Below the pieces are notes generated by a model. The model did not search any database. It saw nothing but the letters and a program-made list of their open reading frames with translations, and was not told where the DNA came from. A stretch of DNA of 33,256 nucleotides from Bacteroidales bacterium (lineage in GTDB: Bacteria; Bacteroidota; Bacteroidia; Bacteroidales; UBA10428), in contig JAFGSZ010000151.1 in the NCBI GenBank assembly GCA_016934395.1, forward strand, positions 1 through 33,256, read 5' to 3'. A program made the position numbers and the translations under genes. Of this stretch, positions 7,644 to 16,890 are shown piece by piece (the first letter of the stretch is position 1; each line of letters starts with the position of its first letter).

Positions 7644-8942
7644 ATGAAAACACATAAAATTGTTTTTTTATTGATTATTCTCCAAAGTTCAATATATTCT
7701 TTTGGACAAGGGAAATGGACTCACTACACAAAAAAAGAAGGATTAGCTTCAACCTGGATCCGGGATTGCCTGCAAGATAAAAATGGCAATATGTGGTTTG
7801 CCACCGATAAAGGATTAAACAAATATGACGGCGAGAAATTAGAATCCTACACTGAAAAGGATGGATTACCCAAAGGCTTTATCAAAAATATTTATGAAGA
7901 TAAAGAAGGAAATATTTGGATATTTTCAGGAAAAATGGCTTTCAATCCCCTTGCTTTAATTGTAAGTTTTGTACCAATTCAATATTATAAGGATGTTGGC
8001 GTTAGCATTTTATATAAAGACAATAAAATTAATTACCTGAACAATAATAAAACAGGAGAAAATTATTTTGGTGCTATTTGTAAAGACCTTGAAGGAAATG
8101 TTTGGGTTGGCGGGTATAATGAGAATAATGAAAAAAATTTCATATTAAAAAACTTTGATGGAAGATCCTGGCAATCACTTTCGCAATTTGGGCGTTTTGA
8201 TTATGCTCCTTTTTTTAAATTTTATGTTGATGATAAGTCTGATATCTGGACTTTTTCCTTTGAAGAAAATTTCATTACCCGATTTGAAGGGACAAATAGT
8301 ACATCATTTGGAAAAGAAGATGGTTTACCGGTGAAACAAAATGAAAAGCTTGTCCAAATTATTGTAAAAGACAGTAAAAATAACTTATGGTTTGGTGCAT
8401 CTTCAGAAGGCAAATATGGTAGCTTAATGAAATTTGATGGGACAAACTGGACAACATATAACGAGGAGAATGGAGTAATTGGTAAAAGCATCAACAAAAT
8501 AGTTGAAGATAATAATGGAAATATTTGGGTAGCAACCAACATGGGAATTAACATATTTGACGGGACTTCATGGAAATACTTTTCAGAAAAGAATGATATA
8601 GCCATCAAATATGTTGAAGCCATGACAGTTGACAGCAAAGGACGTGTTTGGATTGGAACATCGGAAGGATTAATTCTTTTCGATCAAGGGATATGGAGCA
8701 CAATAAACAAAAAGAACGGGCTAACTCATAATTTTATAAGAAGTATTGTTGAAGATAGCAAAGGGAATATATGGGTAGGCGCAGCATCAACCTGGAAAAG
8801 TGGCGGAGTATCTGTTTATGATGGTAAGGCCTGGAAAAATTTAGAGTTACCTAAATTATGGGCAAATATTTTTTTCGAAGATTCAAAAGGAAACATGTGG
8901 ATAGCAACTTTTGGGAATGGAGTGATAAAATACGAGTATTAA
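7644..8942 (+). CDS. Secreted two-component-regulator propeller (Reg_prop) protein without kinase
   Basis: 432 residues. The signal peptide is residues 1-22 (ends S-F-G-Q). Nine Reg_prop-like repeats of the form D-x-x-G-N-x-W-[IFV]-[AG]-T follow from end to end, for example D-K-N-G-N-M-W-F-A-T, D-N-N-G-N-I-W-V-A-T and D-S-K-G-N-M-W-I-A-T. In hybrid two-component sensors these blades form the periplasmic ligand-binding propeller. Here the protein stops after the propeller, with no membrane segment, histidine kinase or response regulator. It may be a free periplasmic or surface-bound sensor or binding protein, or a sensor that lost its kinase; no kinase remnant follows in 8943-9110. Confidence 0.85.
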   Translation: MKTHKIVFLLIILQSSIYSFGQGKWTHYTKKEGLASTWIRDCLQDKNGNMWFATDKGLNKYDGEKLESYTEKDGLPKGFIKNIYEDKEGNIWIFSGKMAFNPLALIVSFVPIQYYKDVGVSILYKDNKINYLNNNKTGENYFGAICKDLEGNVWVGGYNENNEKNFILKNFDGRSWQSLSQFGRFDYAPFFKFYVDDKSDIWTFSFEENFITRFEGTNSTSFGKEDGLPVKQNEKLVQIIVKDSKNNLWFGASSEGKYGSLMKFDGTNWTTYNEENGVIGKSINKIVEDNNGNIWVATNMGINIFDGTSWKYFSEKNDIAIKYVEAMTVDSKGRVWIGTSEGLILFDQGIWSTINKKNGLTHNFIRSIVEDSKGNIWVGAASTWKSGGVSVYDGKAWKNLELPKLWANIFFEDSKGNMWIATFGNGVIKYEY

Positions 8943-8970
8943 TAATCAGAAAAAAAAGATTAAACATAAG

Positions 8971-8988
8971 ATGTATTTTAAAATGCAT
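8971..8988. repeat. 18-bp AT-rich palindrome downstream of the propeller gene
   Basis: ATGTATTTTAAAATGCAT is self-complementary apart from one T/G pair. With no loop it looks more like a protein-binding site than a terminator. It lies in the 168-bp gap before the 9111 gene. Confidence 0.35.
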
Positions 8989-9110
8989 GGATTCCGGCTT
9001 GGCTAATATTTATTGAATAATATTGGTAATATAAATAGATTGCTGTAAATTTCTCATATTGTATTTTCACATACAATCCCTTATTCTTTGCTAACACTTA
9101 ATAATACAGT

Positions 9111-9521
9111 ATGAATACCTTTTCACGCTTTTTTGCAGTAAGCTTATTAGTATTTCTCGGAATCGGAGGTATATACGGTGGCTGGGTATTATTATCAGAT
9201 CCAGGTGGCAACAAATTTCAATGGTCACTTGAGTTACTTGAGGGTACCCCATTTAAAAACTTTTTAATTCCCGGAATTATACTGTTTATTATGAATGGGC
9301 TATTGCCCCTGGCAATTGCTTTGCTGGGTATTGTTAAAGCCTGGAAATACAAATGGTTAATTATTCTGCAGGGAATTATTTTAATCGGTTGGCTCACTGC
9401 GGAATTACTCTTTAACAGCAATTTTTTCTGGCCGGGAATGCATTACTCCCTTTACAGTATGGGAATTATTTTTATTGTTATCGGGATTATTTTATTGAAA
9501 ACCGGCAGAGATTCTTCCTGA
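9111..9521 (+). CDS. Small four-helix membrane protein, unknown function
   Basis: 136 residues with hydrophobic segments near 8-28, 46-74, 82-100 and 108-130. The first is followed by an S-D-P-G-G loop. No family is recognised. It stands alone between the propeller gene and the DUF3795 gene, both at more than 130 bases. The start at ATG 9111 is the only sensible one. Confidence 0.6.
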   Translation: MNTFSRFFAVSLLVFLGIGGIYGGWVLLSDPGGNKFQWSLELLEGTPFKNFLIPGIILFIMNGLLPLAIALLGIVKAWKYKWLIILQGIILIGWLTAELLFNSNFFWPGMHYSLYSMGIIFIVIGIILLKTGRDSS

Positions 9522-9653
9522 AATCCTTCGGGAAAGGTTGCTATTTAATAGTTTTTAATTTAAATTTATTTCAGTTGATGATAATAGTATATCATATGAT
9601 ATCCTGATCGATTTTTGCATGGCGTTTTACAAAAATAGATAAAAATTCATCCG

Positions 9654-10625
9654 GTGAATAATACTTTAGCAAAATGCGGTTGTGATTGTATAAATTGCCC
9701 TACATACCGGGAAAACGTTAAAACATCAGAAGACAGAAAAAAATGCAGTACCGGATGGGAACGATTTCTGAAAATTAAATTGAGTCCTGAAAAGCTTCGG
9801 GCCTGCGATGGTTGCTCAATTCCTGATTTACAAAGGAAAACATATTATCTGAATTGCAGGGTTCGTAAATGTGCCATAATTAATGAAATGGAGAATTGTG
9901 CATACTGCACCGGATTTCCGTGTAATGAGCTTCTGGAAGTTCACAGTTTACAAAAAATCAGCAACCGGGAGGATTTTATAAAAACATCCGGCAAAGAAAT
10001 ATCAGCGTCAGATTACAGGTATTTTATAGAACCCTATGCCGGATTAGTTCATCTTAACCGGATACGACAAACATTAACAGTAAATGATTATAAAGATTAT
10101 AAGAGATATTCACCAAAAACCGGATTTGCAGATTTTAATCAATCCGGCTTACAGGAAAATCTTATAAAGATTCACAAACTGCTGACCTCTTTATATGTTG
10201 AAGAAAATATTTCTTATGCAAGATTACAAACGGTTGAAAACAAGAGAGAACGGATATTAAAAATATTGTGGACTATAGGTTTGTACGGAACCTATAATAA
10301 AAATTTAAAATGTATTGAACTGGATGCCAAAACCTTTATGAACCAAAAGGTACATGGGATGTACAAATCACTAATTGAATATTTTGAATTATTGAAGGAA
10401 TATGATATTCATGGTGAAATTATCCCTCTGGTTGAGAAGGGCTGGTTAACACCCATGGGGGGATTAAGAAAAGAAGGCTGGATAATCAGATTTAAGTTTG
10501 GAGACTCCAAGGACATGGAAACAGATAAAACATTTATAAACTTTATACACCAATTGAGTGTACGATATGGGAATAGCGCATTTAAGAAGTTTAAAAGAGC
10601 AGACTTGAGATTAATGATTATATAA
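9654..10625 (+). CDS. DUF3795 domain protein (Cys-rich N-terminus)
   Basis: 323 residues from GTG 9654; an in-frame TAG at 9636 leaves no upstream ATG. The N-terminal 90 residues hold the Cys pattern of DUF3795: C-G-C-D-C-x2-C (residues 8-15), then single Cys and C-x2-C groups (A-C-D-G-C, N-C-R-V-R-K-C, C-A-Y-C-T-G-F-P-C), likely a zinc or other metal site. The remaining 230 residues are helical and charged, with no motif I can name; they are longer than a plain DUF3795 protein and may be a second domain. The function of the family is not established. A terminator-like hairpin follows. Confidence 0.75.
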   Translation: MNNTLAKCGCDCINCPTYRENVKTSEDRKKCSTGWERFLKIKLSPEKLRACDGCSIPDLQRKTYYLNCRVRKCAIINEMENCAYCTGFPCNELLEVHSLQKISNREDFIKTSGKEISASDYRYFIEPYAGLVHLNRIRQTLTVNDYKDYKRYSPKTGFADFNQSGLQENLIKIHKLLTSLYVEENISYARLQTVENKRERILKILWTIGLYGTYNKNLKCIELDAKTFMNQKVHGMYKSLIEYFELLKEYDIHGEIIPLVEKGWLTPMGGLRKEGWIIRFKFGDSKDMETDKTFINFIHQLSVRYGNSAFKKFKRADLRLMII

Positions 10626-10650
10626 CTTTAGATGAACAGAATTTTTCTTC

Positions 10651-10682
10651 AATAAAGCTTAACGCTTTATTTGTATTTTTTT
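10651..10682 (+). terminator. Rho-independent terminator after the DUF3795 gene
   Basis: AATAAAGC (10651-10658) and GCTTTATT (10664-10671) pair perfectly around a 5-base loop. The sequence TGTATTTTTTT follows. It starts 26 bases after the stop codon at 10625. Confidence 0.6.
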
Positions 10683-10758
10683 AGGAAATAAATTTTATTT
10701 AAGTACTTCTTAAAATTTAATAGAATAGTTAATTGTAAAGATTTATTATGATATTTAA

Positions 10759-11307
10759 ATGGAAAGAATTATAATTTTTGGAATCCTGAGTACACCGGTA
10801 ATTTTTTTATCCCGTCGCACCTTGTTTAAACCAAAGAGCCATGGGTTTTACCGTTTTTTTAGCTGGGAATGTATTCTCTGGCTTGTGGCCTCGAATTATT
10901 TGTGTTGGTTTAAAAATCCGTTTAGTATTCCACAGATATTTTCATGGATGTTCCTTGCCATTTCTCTTTACCTATTAATAGCAGGAGTGAAGCGTATTAA
11001 AAAAACCGGAAAGCAGGAAAAGAACAGGGATGAAAAAACACTGTATGCTTTTGAAAAAACCGCTAAGCTTATCGACACAGGAATTTTTAAATACATTCGG
11101 CATCCTATGTATTCATCCCTGCTTTTTTTAACATGGGGGATTTTTCTGAAAAATACCACAGGTGAATTATTTGTTATTGCTTCAGTCTCAACGATATTTC
11201 TATTTCTAACAGCTATATCCGATGAAAAAGAAAGTATCCGGTTTTTTGGTGATCCTTACCGTGAATACATAAAACGAAGCAAGAGGTTTATACCATTTAT
11301 TCTTTAA
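10759..11307 (+). CDS. Isoprenylcysteine carboxyl methyltransferase (ICMT)-family membrane methyltransferase
   Basis: 182 residues. N-terminal transmembrane helices (about 3-19, 35-50 and 58-78) precede the SAM-binding part. That part has the family signature I-D-T-G-I-F-K-Y-I-R-H-P-M-Y (106-118), another helix pair, and the C-terminal D-P-Y-R-E-Y-I-K-R-S-K-R-F-I-P motif (165-179). This is the ICMT/PEMT/NnrU-like group, which methylates membrane-near substrates. Bacteria lack prenylated CaaX proteins, so the true substrate is unknown; phospholipid or isoprenoid methylation is possible. The next gene begins 17 bases downstream. Confidence 0.8.
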   Translation: MERIIIFGILSTPVIFLSRRTLFKPKSHGFYRFFSWECILWLVASNYLCWFKNPFSIPQIFSWMFLAISLYLLIAGVKRIKKTGKQEKNRDEKTLYAFEKTAKLIDTGIFKYIRHPMYSSLLFLTWGIFLKNTTGELFVIASVSTIFLFLTAISDEKESIRFFGDPYREYIKRSKRFIPFIL

Positions 11308-11324
11308 AATCCAGAAAGTTATCC

Positions 11325-11633
11325 ATGAGTTTTGCAGGAATCGTATTCGATATGATTAACCGATTCAAATATAATGAATCGATGAGGAAGGTCAGAAAAG
11401 AGCGCTATACAAAAATCAGAGATTTGTATATTGATTCACTGGCAAAGCATAAAATAGAATTTATCGACCGAAAAAAACTTCCCCCGGAAGCCATGAAGAA
11501 ACTTAAAGAAAAAATCAGGAAGCAAATGAGCAGAACCCGGATTAGGAACAATATAATTACAGTAATAGTATCTCTGGTTATATTATCTGTAATTTTATTT
11601 GGTTTTTATCTTTTTAGAGAAATTCACTTTTAA
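11325..11633 (+). CDS. Small basic protein with C-terminal membrane anchor
   Basis: 102 residues. The first 75 are strongly charged and mostly helical, rich in Lys/Arg (R-K-V-R-K-E-R, K-K-L-K-E-K-I-R-K), with one hydrophobic segment near 77-96. The shape is a cytoplasmic helix on a tail anchor. No family is recognised. It starts 17 bases after the methyltransferase stop, so the two are probably co-transcribed. Its last 20 bases overlap the 3' end of the convergent DUF3667 gene. Confidence 0.6.
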   Translation: MSFAGIVFDMINRFKYNESMRKVRKERYTKIRDLYIDSLAKHKIEFIDRKKLPPEAMKKLKEKIRKQMSRTRIRNNIITVIVSLVILSVILFGFYLFREIHF

Positions 11634-12588
11634 ACCAGATGTAAAAAACCACTCCAATTGAAAGGGTGAGTAAAAAAATATAAATAAAGTTTATCCCCAA
11701 CCATTTAAAAAACGTGACCGGCCATTTTTGTTTATAAAACTGTAAGTAACCGGTAAACAAGTATACCGGAATTAAAAGAAGCAGGTAATTCTGATAATTA
11801 TGTTCACGGTTCGGAAACATAAAAATTATAAGTAATAGAACGGTTAATACAATAAAAGTAAAAGCATGCTGATTTATAGCAAAAATAAGGTGGCCATAAT
11901 AATACCTTCGTTTATTATGAAAAAACAGCCACAACAGCAAAGCATAAATTGGCATCAGAACAAATAATGACCAGGAAAAGAATTTTAAGAATTTGCTAAA
12001 ATATATTGCCGGATTATTCACCATGTTTTTTATAGATCTAAGAATATCCTGTTCCGATTTATCTGTCGGGGAATTTATTACCAGATGTCCGTTGGTATTA
12101 TTATTCAGTCCGATTAACAGGGTATCAGATTTTGAGGGTAATGAATCATTTGTAAATGTAGAATCCTGCTGATCTATGGATTGAAGGATGGATTGTCTTG
12201 TTTGATCGTCAATCTGAATATTTTTCCGCACGTAGATGCTTAACAAAACAAAAAAGATAAAGCTGATAAAAACATAAAACCTGAACGGAGGCATATACCT
12301 TGCCCGGTGGCCTTTTAGATAATCCGAAGCAAGATGTCCGGGCCGGATAAGTATGGAAACAAAAGTTTTCCAGAACCGGGTATCAAAGGCAAAAATATTG
12401 CCGGCTAAATCTACAATCAGGAAGCTAAACGGTTTTTCAAATTCCTTAATGGATTGACCGCAGTTCGGGCAAAATTTGCCTTCAAATTTATGTTCGCAGT
12501 TCTTGCAACAATTAATAACCTTAATGTCCTTGTTTTGAGATCCTGTTGTTTCTGATCCGGGCTGCTCTGTAACGCTGGATTTTGCCAT
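11614..12588 (-). CDS. DUF3667-type membrane protein with zinc ribbon
   Basis: 324 residues. The N-terminus has a rubredoxin-like zinc ribbon: C28-x2-C31 and C40-P-N-C43. The family motif region follows (F-D-T-R-F-W-K-T-F, R-P-G-x-L-A, Y-L-K-G-x-R-A-R-Y-M-P-P), then about five transmembrane helices. This matches DUF3667 of Bacteroidota, whose function is unknown. A long polar loop (about 125-180) separates the first helix from the rest. It lies 134 bases downstream of the SMP-30 gene on the same strand and overlaps the convergent gene at 11614-11633. Confidence 0.8.
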   Translation of the reverse strand: MAKSSVTEQPGSETTGSQNKDIKVINCCKNCEHKFEGKFCPNCGQSIKEFEKPFSFLIVDLAGNIFAFDTRFWKTFVSILIRPGHLASDYLKGHRARYMPPFRFYVFISFIFFVLLSIYVRKNIQIDDQTRQSILQSIDQQDSTFTNDSLPSKSDTLLIGLNNNTNGHLVINSPTDKSEQDILRSIKNMVNNPAIYFSKFLKFFSWSLFVLMPIYALLLWLFFHNKRRYYYGHLIFAINQHAFTFIVLTVLLLIIFMFPNREHNYQNYLLLLIPVYLFTGYLQFYKQKWPVTFFKWLGINFIYIFLLTLSIGVVFYIWFKSEFL

Positions 12589-12722
12589 TTCGAAATGTTA
12601 TATTACAGACTTATGAAGACAGCCGGATAAAAAGCCTGTTCTCAGATATTCAGTATGGATTTGATTGTTCAATCTGTTACTATTCAGTTTAAAAACCTGA
12701 TAATAAAATATTTTCAGCAGAA

Positions 12723-13787
12723 TTATTTAAGATTGATGCGCATAATATACATATCAGCAGCAATATAAAGATAACTTTCATCCGTATCAAAGGCACAATT
12801 CCCGTTTGCATTTCCGGTATTAATTATTCCCAGCAGTTCGCCCATAGGCGAGATTATATATACTCCGGCCGGGCCGGTACCAAAAATTGTTCCGCTGCTG
12901 TGTACTTTTAAGCCGTCTGGCATACCTTTATTAGGGCGCTCTTTAGCATATTCTGAAGCATCAAACAATACACGTTCTGCTTCGGGAATACCTTCTTCAT
13001 CGAGAGAGTAAGCCATCCAGACCGGATTTTCGGGATCTGAACTTGATACGTATAATGTATTTTCATCAGGCGACAGTCCAATACCGTTTGGCCGGCTTAG
13101 TTTTTCGTCCAATAAAGTCAGTTCACCTGCAGCAGATAATTTATATACTCCATTAAAATCCAGTTCTTTTTCAGGTCCGTTTCCCTGGTTGGGAAGCCCG
13201 TATGGAGGATCGGTAAAATACAGATCACCCCTGCTGTTGTATACAGCATCATTCGGACTGTTCAACTTTTTTCCCTGATATTGATTTACAATCGTTATAT
13301 ATTTTGATTCGGGTTTGTCAAGCGGGGCATCCATTCTTGCCATCTGCCGGTTACCATGCTGGCATAATACCAGGTTTCCTTCAGAATCAAGAATGAGTCC
13401 GTTGGAACCAGATTCTGTACTGCCGGGAATGGGATCGGCACATCCGGCAGAATCAAGATACAGGGATAACCCTGTTTCCGGACTCCATTCGAAAATACTG
13501 TTTCGGGGGATATCGGAGAATAAAAGCTTATTTTGTTGGGGTAACCACAGGGTTCCTTCAGACCATACAAATCCTTCGGCAACAATTTCAAGTTTGCTGT
13601 TCACAGGCAGAATTGAACCAAGTTTTTCACTTAACCGGTCGATACTTCCGGTGGCTACAGGCGGATTTACTGTATTCAGCGACATTTCTGCCGTGGGTTC
13701 TGCCATATCAGTTTGTTTTGAGCCGGACGGTTTACAAGCAGTTACCAGTATTAATAAAGCAAAACAGGTATAAATAAAAAGTTTCAT
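12723..13787 (-). CDS. SMP-30/gluconolactonase-like (LRE) lipoprotein
   Basis: 354 residues. A lipobox L-V-T-A-C puts the lipidated Cys at 18. The body is a six-bladed propeller of the SMP-30/gluconolactonase/LRE type. Typical pieces are visible: E-G-x-L-W near the first metal ligand, K-L-N-S-P-N-D-A-V with the metal-binding Asn and Asp, Y-F-T-D-P-P-Y-G-L, R-P-N-G-I-G-L-S-P-D-E-N-x-L-Y-V and P-D-G-L-K. It probably hydrolyses a sugar lactone at the cell envelope; the substrate is unknown. The T9SS-secreted BNR protein lies 133 bases upstream on the same strand, so the two may act on products of the same polysaccharide. Confidence 0.85.
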   Translation of the reverse strand: MKLFIYTCFALLILVTACKPSGSKQTDMAEPTAEMSLNTVNPPVATGSIDRLSEKLGSILPVNSKLEIVAEGFVWSEGTLWLPQQNKLLFSDIPRNSIFEWSPETGLSLYLDSAGCADPIPGSTESGSNGLILDSEGNLVLCQHGNRQMARMDAPLDKPESKYITIVNQYQGKKLNSPNDAVYNSRGDLYFTDPPYGLPNQGNGPEKELDFNGVYKLSAAGELTLLDEKLSRPNGIGLSPDENTLYVSSSDPENPVWMAYSLDEEGIPEAERVLFDASEYAKERPNKGMPDGLKVHSSGTIFGTGPAGVYIISPMGELLGIINTGNANGNCAFDTDESYLYIAADMYIMRINLK

Positions 13788-13920
13788 GTTATACGGGATT
13801 AAAATTTTACCGAAAATACAATATTTTCATTGAATTGGCATTACGCATGCGGAAAAACCCGGATACATAACGGTAATTTTTTTGAATATCCAAAAACTTT
13901 ACAACCGGGATAATTTTAAT

Positions 13921-16155
13921 TTATCGCAGCAGAATAAATTTTTTACAGTCGGAATAACTGCCGGCAGTAATTTTACAGAAATAAATGCCTGATGGTAAGT
14001 TTCCGGCATCCCAGGTTATTTTATGCGAACCTTTATTTAGTATGCTATTGACGAGAGTAACCACTTCCTGACCTGTATTATTCAATATTGTCAAATGGAT
14101 AAATTCCGGTTCCAATAAATAAAAACTAATGGTTGTATTCAGATGAAAAGGATTCGGATAAATTTGGATTAAAAGGAATCGCGGATCAGCTTCTTTTGGA
14201 GTGTTGATGGCTGTATAGTCGTAGTTTAAAAGAGAGTAACTTATCCCGTCATACCAGGTACGTACTGTATTTCCGGCGACGTCAGATACGGAACCTGTAA
14301 GAATAGCCTCATCATCAACATACACTGAAAAGGTATTGTTTTCAGGACTAATAATGCGACCCAAATAAGCCTGATAGAGATAAATATTTCCCTGCTCATA
14401 AAATACCGGAGGTGAATTATACCCTTCCGGATCAACCTGTTGGCAGGCCCTGTGTCGAAAAATCTGCAGGCTTTTTTTAGATAGTCCGGCTTTAATACGC
14501 CAGTCAGCAGCAGGATCGGCCCAAAAATTTACCCATACGTCATACGTTCCCTGTTCAGGTAAAAAAATATCAGTTTTAATAAGCGGTGAATTTTCACTAC
14601 TAACTTCAGCCGAAGTAAATATGGTATTGCTGTTTCCGATCCCGGTACGTTCATGCCATTGGTTATCAGCAGCACCTTCGCCGGTATCGGGACCGGTGGT
14701 ATTTATTACCGAACCATTGGCAAAAAAGGTATTTAACAGCGTTGCATCCACATAGGTTTTTAAGCCCGGAACTTCGGTTGCGTTTTCAATAATACCTACA
14801 ACGGCAGCATCGAAAATCTGGGCAGTATAGTAAGTACCGCGGCACCAAAGTAAAGCGGTTTTATTGTCTTTCCAATACGGAATAACCGGACGAAAATTAT
14901 CGCACGAAGAGTTTTGGGTTATGGGATCCCAGGTCCAGGTTGCGCCATGATCACTTGTTGTTCCTTTAAATATCTCATGTTTACCCAGGTCGATGTTTTC
15001 CCGCGGGTCTACTGGCGTTGAAATATAGATTATATTTGGATTGTTGGGATGCAGAGCGCCCAGGCCAACATAATCCTGCTCACTATCGTACATTTTCCTG
15101 CCGGCCATTCCCAGATAGGTGCAGATCCAGACTGTGCCGCTATACCTGCAATAAATATAACAATGGTCCGGATCGTTTGAGGGATTATTCGGATTATCGT
15201 TAACACGCGCTTTTATCAGCGCTGCAATTTTACCATCGTCATATTTTTGAACATCTATGTTCCAGCATCGGGTCATGGTTTTATCCTGAAGTGTGGTATT
15301 TGCAGCAAACACCATGGTGAAATCTGCCGGATTCGGGGCATAATTATCGGTAATGTCATCATCACGCAATTCCCCGGCAGTGGTAAAACTATGTCCGTTT
15401 TTAATATATCCATGGTAAATACTCGTGTTATAATCACGGGGATGATGTTCGGTACAAATAAAGTCGATACGGTTGGTGCCGTTGCCGGAATATTTAAAAT
15501 AACCGTTCACATAACCGATATTTTCATCGGGAAGAGTAAGTAAACCACAGTAGGACCAGGATTCACCCCAATTTTCGGAAACAATCATATTCGGACTTCT
15601 GCGGTTGGCACGTGCAAAATTATAAATTCTGTCTTCAAACGAGAGATAGTAAAGATTGGAATAGGCGATTGTAAAATCAGTACCTCCGGGAATAGTCATC
15701 CAGTCGAAGCGGTGTTCACGGCTCCAGTCTCTACCGTCGTATATCCGGTATCGACTGTTATAACGATCGTAATGTTCAGCATACATGGTTAGATATTTCC
15801 CATCCGGAAGTTTAAGAAAGGCAGGTGCATTATGGTCATCGCAACTGGTTTCCATAAAAGTATAACGGTTTGAAGAGCGTGAATCAAGATCAAAAATCAC
15901 CCCTTCAATCTGCCCGTTTCTTGAATCCCCGCCAATTCCTGCGCCACTCGCATCTGATCCGGTAATCAGTTTATTATTTTCAGCATCAATTATTACACGT
16001 TCATCCTGGTACCAGCACCAGAATCCGTTATCGTTAAACTGGATCAGGTTTCCAAACACAAGATCTTTTGGTTCCTGTCCGGGTAAGTATTGAGGTAAAA
16101 AAAATACAAATACAGACAGAAATATTTTTGCAGTATTAATTAATAACCGGAGCAT
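13921..16155 (-). CDS. Secreted BNR_4-repeat protein with T9SS type A sorting domain
   Basis: 744 residues. The signal peptide is about 1-27 (ends Y-L-P-G-Q). The N-terminal 450 residues look like the BNR_4 propeller family: F-W-C-W-Y-Q-D-E-R, then C-D-D-H-N-A-P-A-F-L-K-L-P-D-G-K, and D-H-G-A-T-W Asp-box-like motifs. A carbohydrate-binding-like beta-sandwich (about 480-650) follows. The last 79 residues begin Y-P-N-P-F (666) and end with K-K-F-I-L-L-R, a standard type A T9SS sorting domain with G-x-H-x-I-x-W-D-A-x-N-L-P-S-G-I-Y. BNR_4 includes some polysaccharide lyases of the ulvan/rhamnogalacturonan type, so a surface or secreted polysaccharide-acting enzyme is plausible, but a lyase activity is not shown by residues I can verify. 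Confidence 0.85.
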   Translation of the reverse strand: MLRLLINTAKIFLSVFVFFLPQYLPGQEPKDLVFGNLIQFNDNGFWCWYQDERVIIDAENNKLITGSDASGAGIGGDSRNGQIEGVIFDLDSRSSNRYTFMETSCDDHNAPAFLKLPDGKYLTMYAEHYDRYNSRYRIYDGRDWSREHRFDWMTIPGGTDFTIAYSNLYYLSFEDRIYNFARANRRSPNMIVSENWGESWSYCGLLTLPDENIGYVNGYFKYSGNGTNRIDFICTEHHPRDYNTSIYHGYIKNGHSFTTAGELRDDDITDNYAPNPADFTMVFAANTTLQDKTMTRCWNIDVQKYDDGKIAALIKARVNDNPNNPSNDPDHCYIYCRYSGTVWICTYLGMAGRKMYDSEQDYVGLGALHPNNPNIIYISTPVDPRENIDLGKHEIFKGTTSDHGATWTWDPITQNSSCDNFRPVIPYWKDNKTALLWCRGTYYTAQIFDAAVVGIIENATEVPGLKTYVDATLLNTFFANGSVINTTGPDTGEGAADNQWHERTGIGNSNTIFTSAEVSSENSPLIKTDIFLPEQGTYDVWVNFWADPAADWRIKAGLSKKSLQIFRHRACQQVDPEGYNSPPVFYEQGNIYLYQAYLGRIISPENNTFSVYVDDEAILTGSVSDVAGNTVRTWYDGISYSLLNYDYTAINTPKEADPRFLLIQIYPNPFHLNTTISFYLLEPEFIHLTILNNTGQEVVTLVNSILNKGSHKITWDAGNLPSGIYFCKITAGSYSDCKKFILLR

Positions 16156-16205
16156 AGTTTAAATATTGCTGTGTAGAAATTTAGTTTTTTAAACGTATAA
16201 AAATA

Positions 16206-16282
16206 CCAACTTCCAACTCCCAACTTTTAACTTTCAACTTTTAACTTTTAACTCTCAACTCCCAACTCCCAACTCCCAACTT
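16206..16282. repeat. Heptanucleotide tandem repeat, 11 units
   Basis: Eleven back-to-back 7-bp units of consensus YYAACTY (for example CCAACTT, TTAACTT, CCAACTC) with variation only at positions 1, 2 and 7. It lies in the 180-bp gap between two minus-strand genes: downstream of the WrbA-like gene and 50 bases upstream of the BNR gene start. It is not coding. The fixed AACT core points to slippage-expanded short repeats of the intergenic kind known in some Bacteroidota and cyanobacteria. Confidence 0.85.
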
Positions 16283-16335
16283 CTAAATTCTGGTCCCATT
16301 CTAATTAGATAAGAACGAATTAAAAAACACTATTT

Positions 16336-16890
16336 TTAATCCCATGGATTCCTTTTATACAACTTGTTAAGCGGATGTAATTCTTTACGTCCATTAAAAT
16401 AAATGGCCACCCATTCGGCTAAACGTTTACCTAACCGGCGGCACGATTCAATTTCTTTTTCCAGCCTTGGTTCTCCGGCCTGGGTGGCACCATAATGAGA
16501 AGTAAATTGATGGCCGGAGTAATCGGTTACCCCAAAAACCAGGAATCCGAAATTCATTAAAATGGTAAGTAAGGCCTGGCAGGTAAGTTCAGCGCCGCCG
16601 CCCCAGCCACCCTGCGAACTAAAAGCACAGCCGATTTTTCCGTCAATTTTTTGCCAGTCGGGCAGCAGATCTTCCCAGAATTTTTTCATATCTGCGGCAA
16701 CAGTACCCAATTGTGTTGGTGATCCTACTGCCATACCATCACACCAGTAAACATCTTCACGGGTGGCTTCCATAACCGATTTTACGCGTATTTCAATATC
16801 CTGAATTTCTTTTGCACCTTCGGCAATATAGTTTGCCATTTTTCTGGTATTTCCTCCTTTGCTGTAATATAAAACAAGTATTTTTCCCAT
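16336..16890 (-). CDS. WrbA-like flavodoxin / NAD(P)H:quinone oxidoreductase family
   Basis: 184 residues. The FMN phosphate loop is Y-S-K-G-G-N-T-R-K-M (about 9-18), as in WrbA/multimeric flavodoxins. The G-S-P-T-Q-L-G-T-V motif (76-84) and the S-S-Q-G-G-W-G-G-G-A-E loop (110-120) that binds the isoalloxazine ring are present. Ten or more residues of a basic tail (R-K-E-L-H-P-L-N-K-L-Y-K-R-N-P) extend past the usual end. It probably reduces quinones by two electrons, protecting against redox cycling, but the specificity is unproven. Transcribed alone on the minus strand. Confidence 0.85.
   Translation of the reverse strand: MGKILVLYYSKGGNTRKMANYIAEGAKEIQDIEIRVKSVMEATREDVYWCDGMAVGSPTQLGTVAADMKKFWEDLLPDWQKIDGKIGCAFSSQGGWGGGAELTCQALLTILMNFGFLVFGVTDYSGHQFTSHYGATQAGEPRLEKEIESCRRLGKRLAEWVAIYFNGRKELHPLNKLYKRNPWD

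Noticed and set aside
16206-16282. CRISPR-like array
   Set aside because: Units are 7 bp and contiguous, with no spacers and no cas genes.
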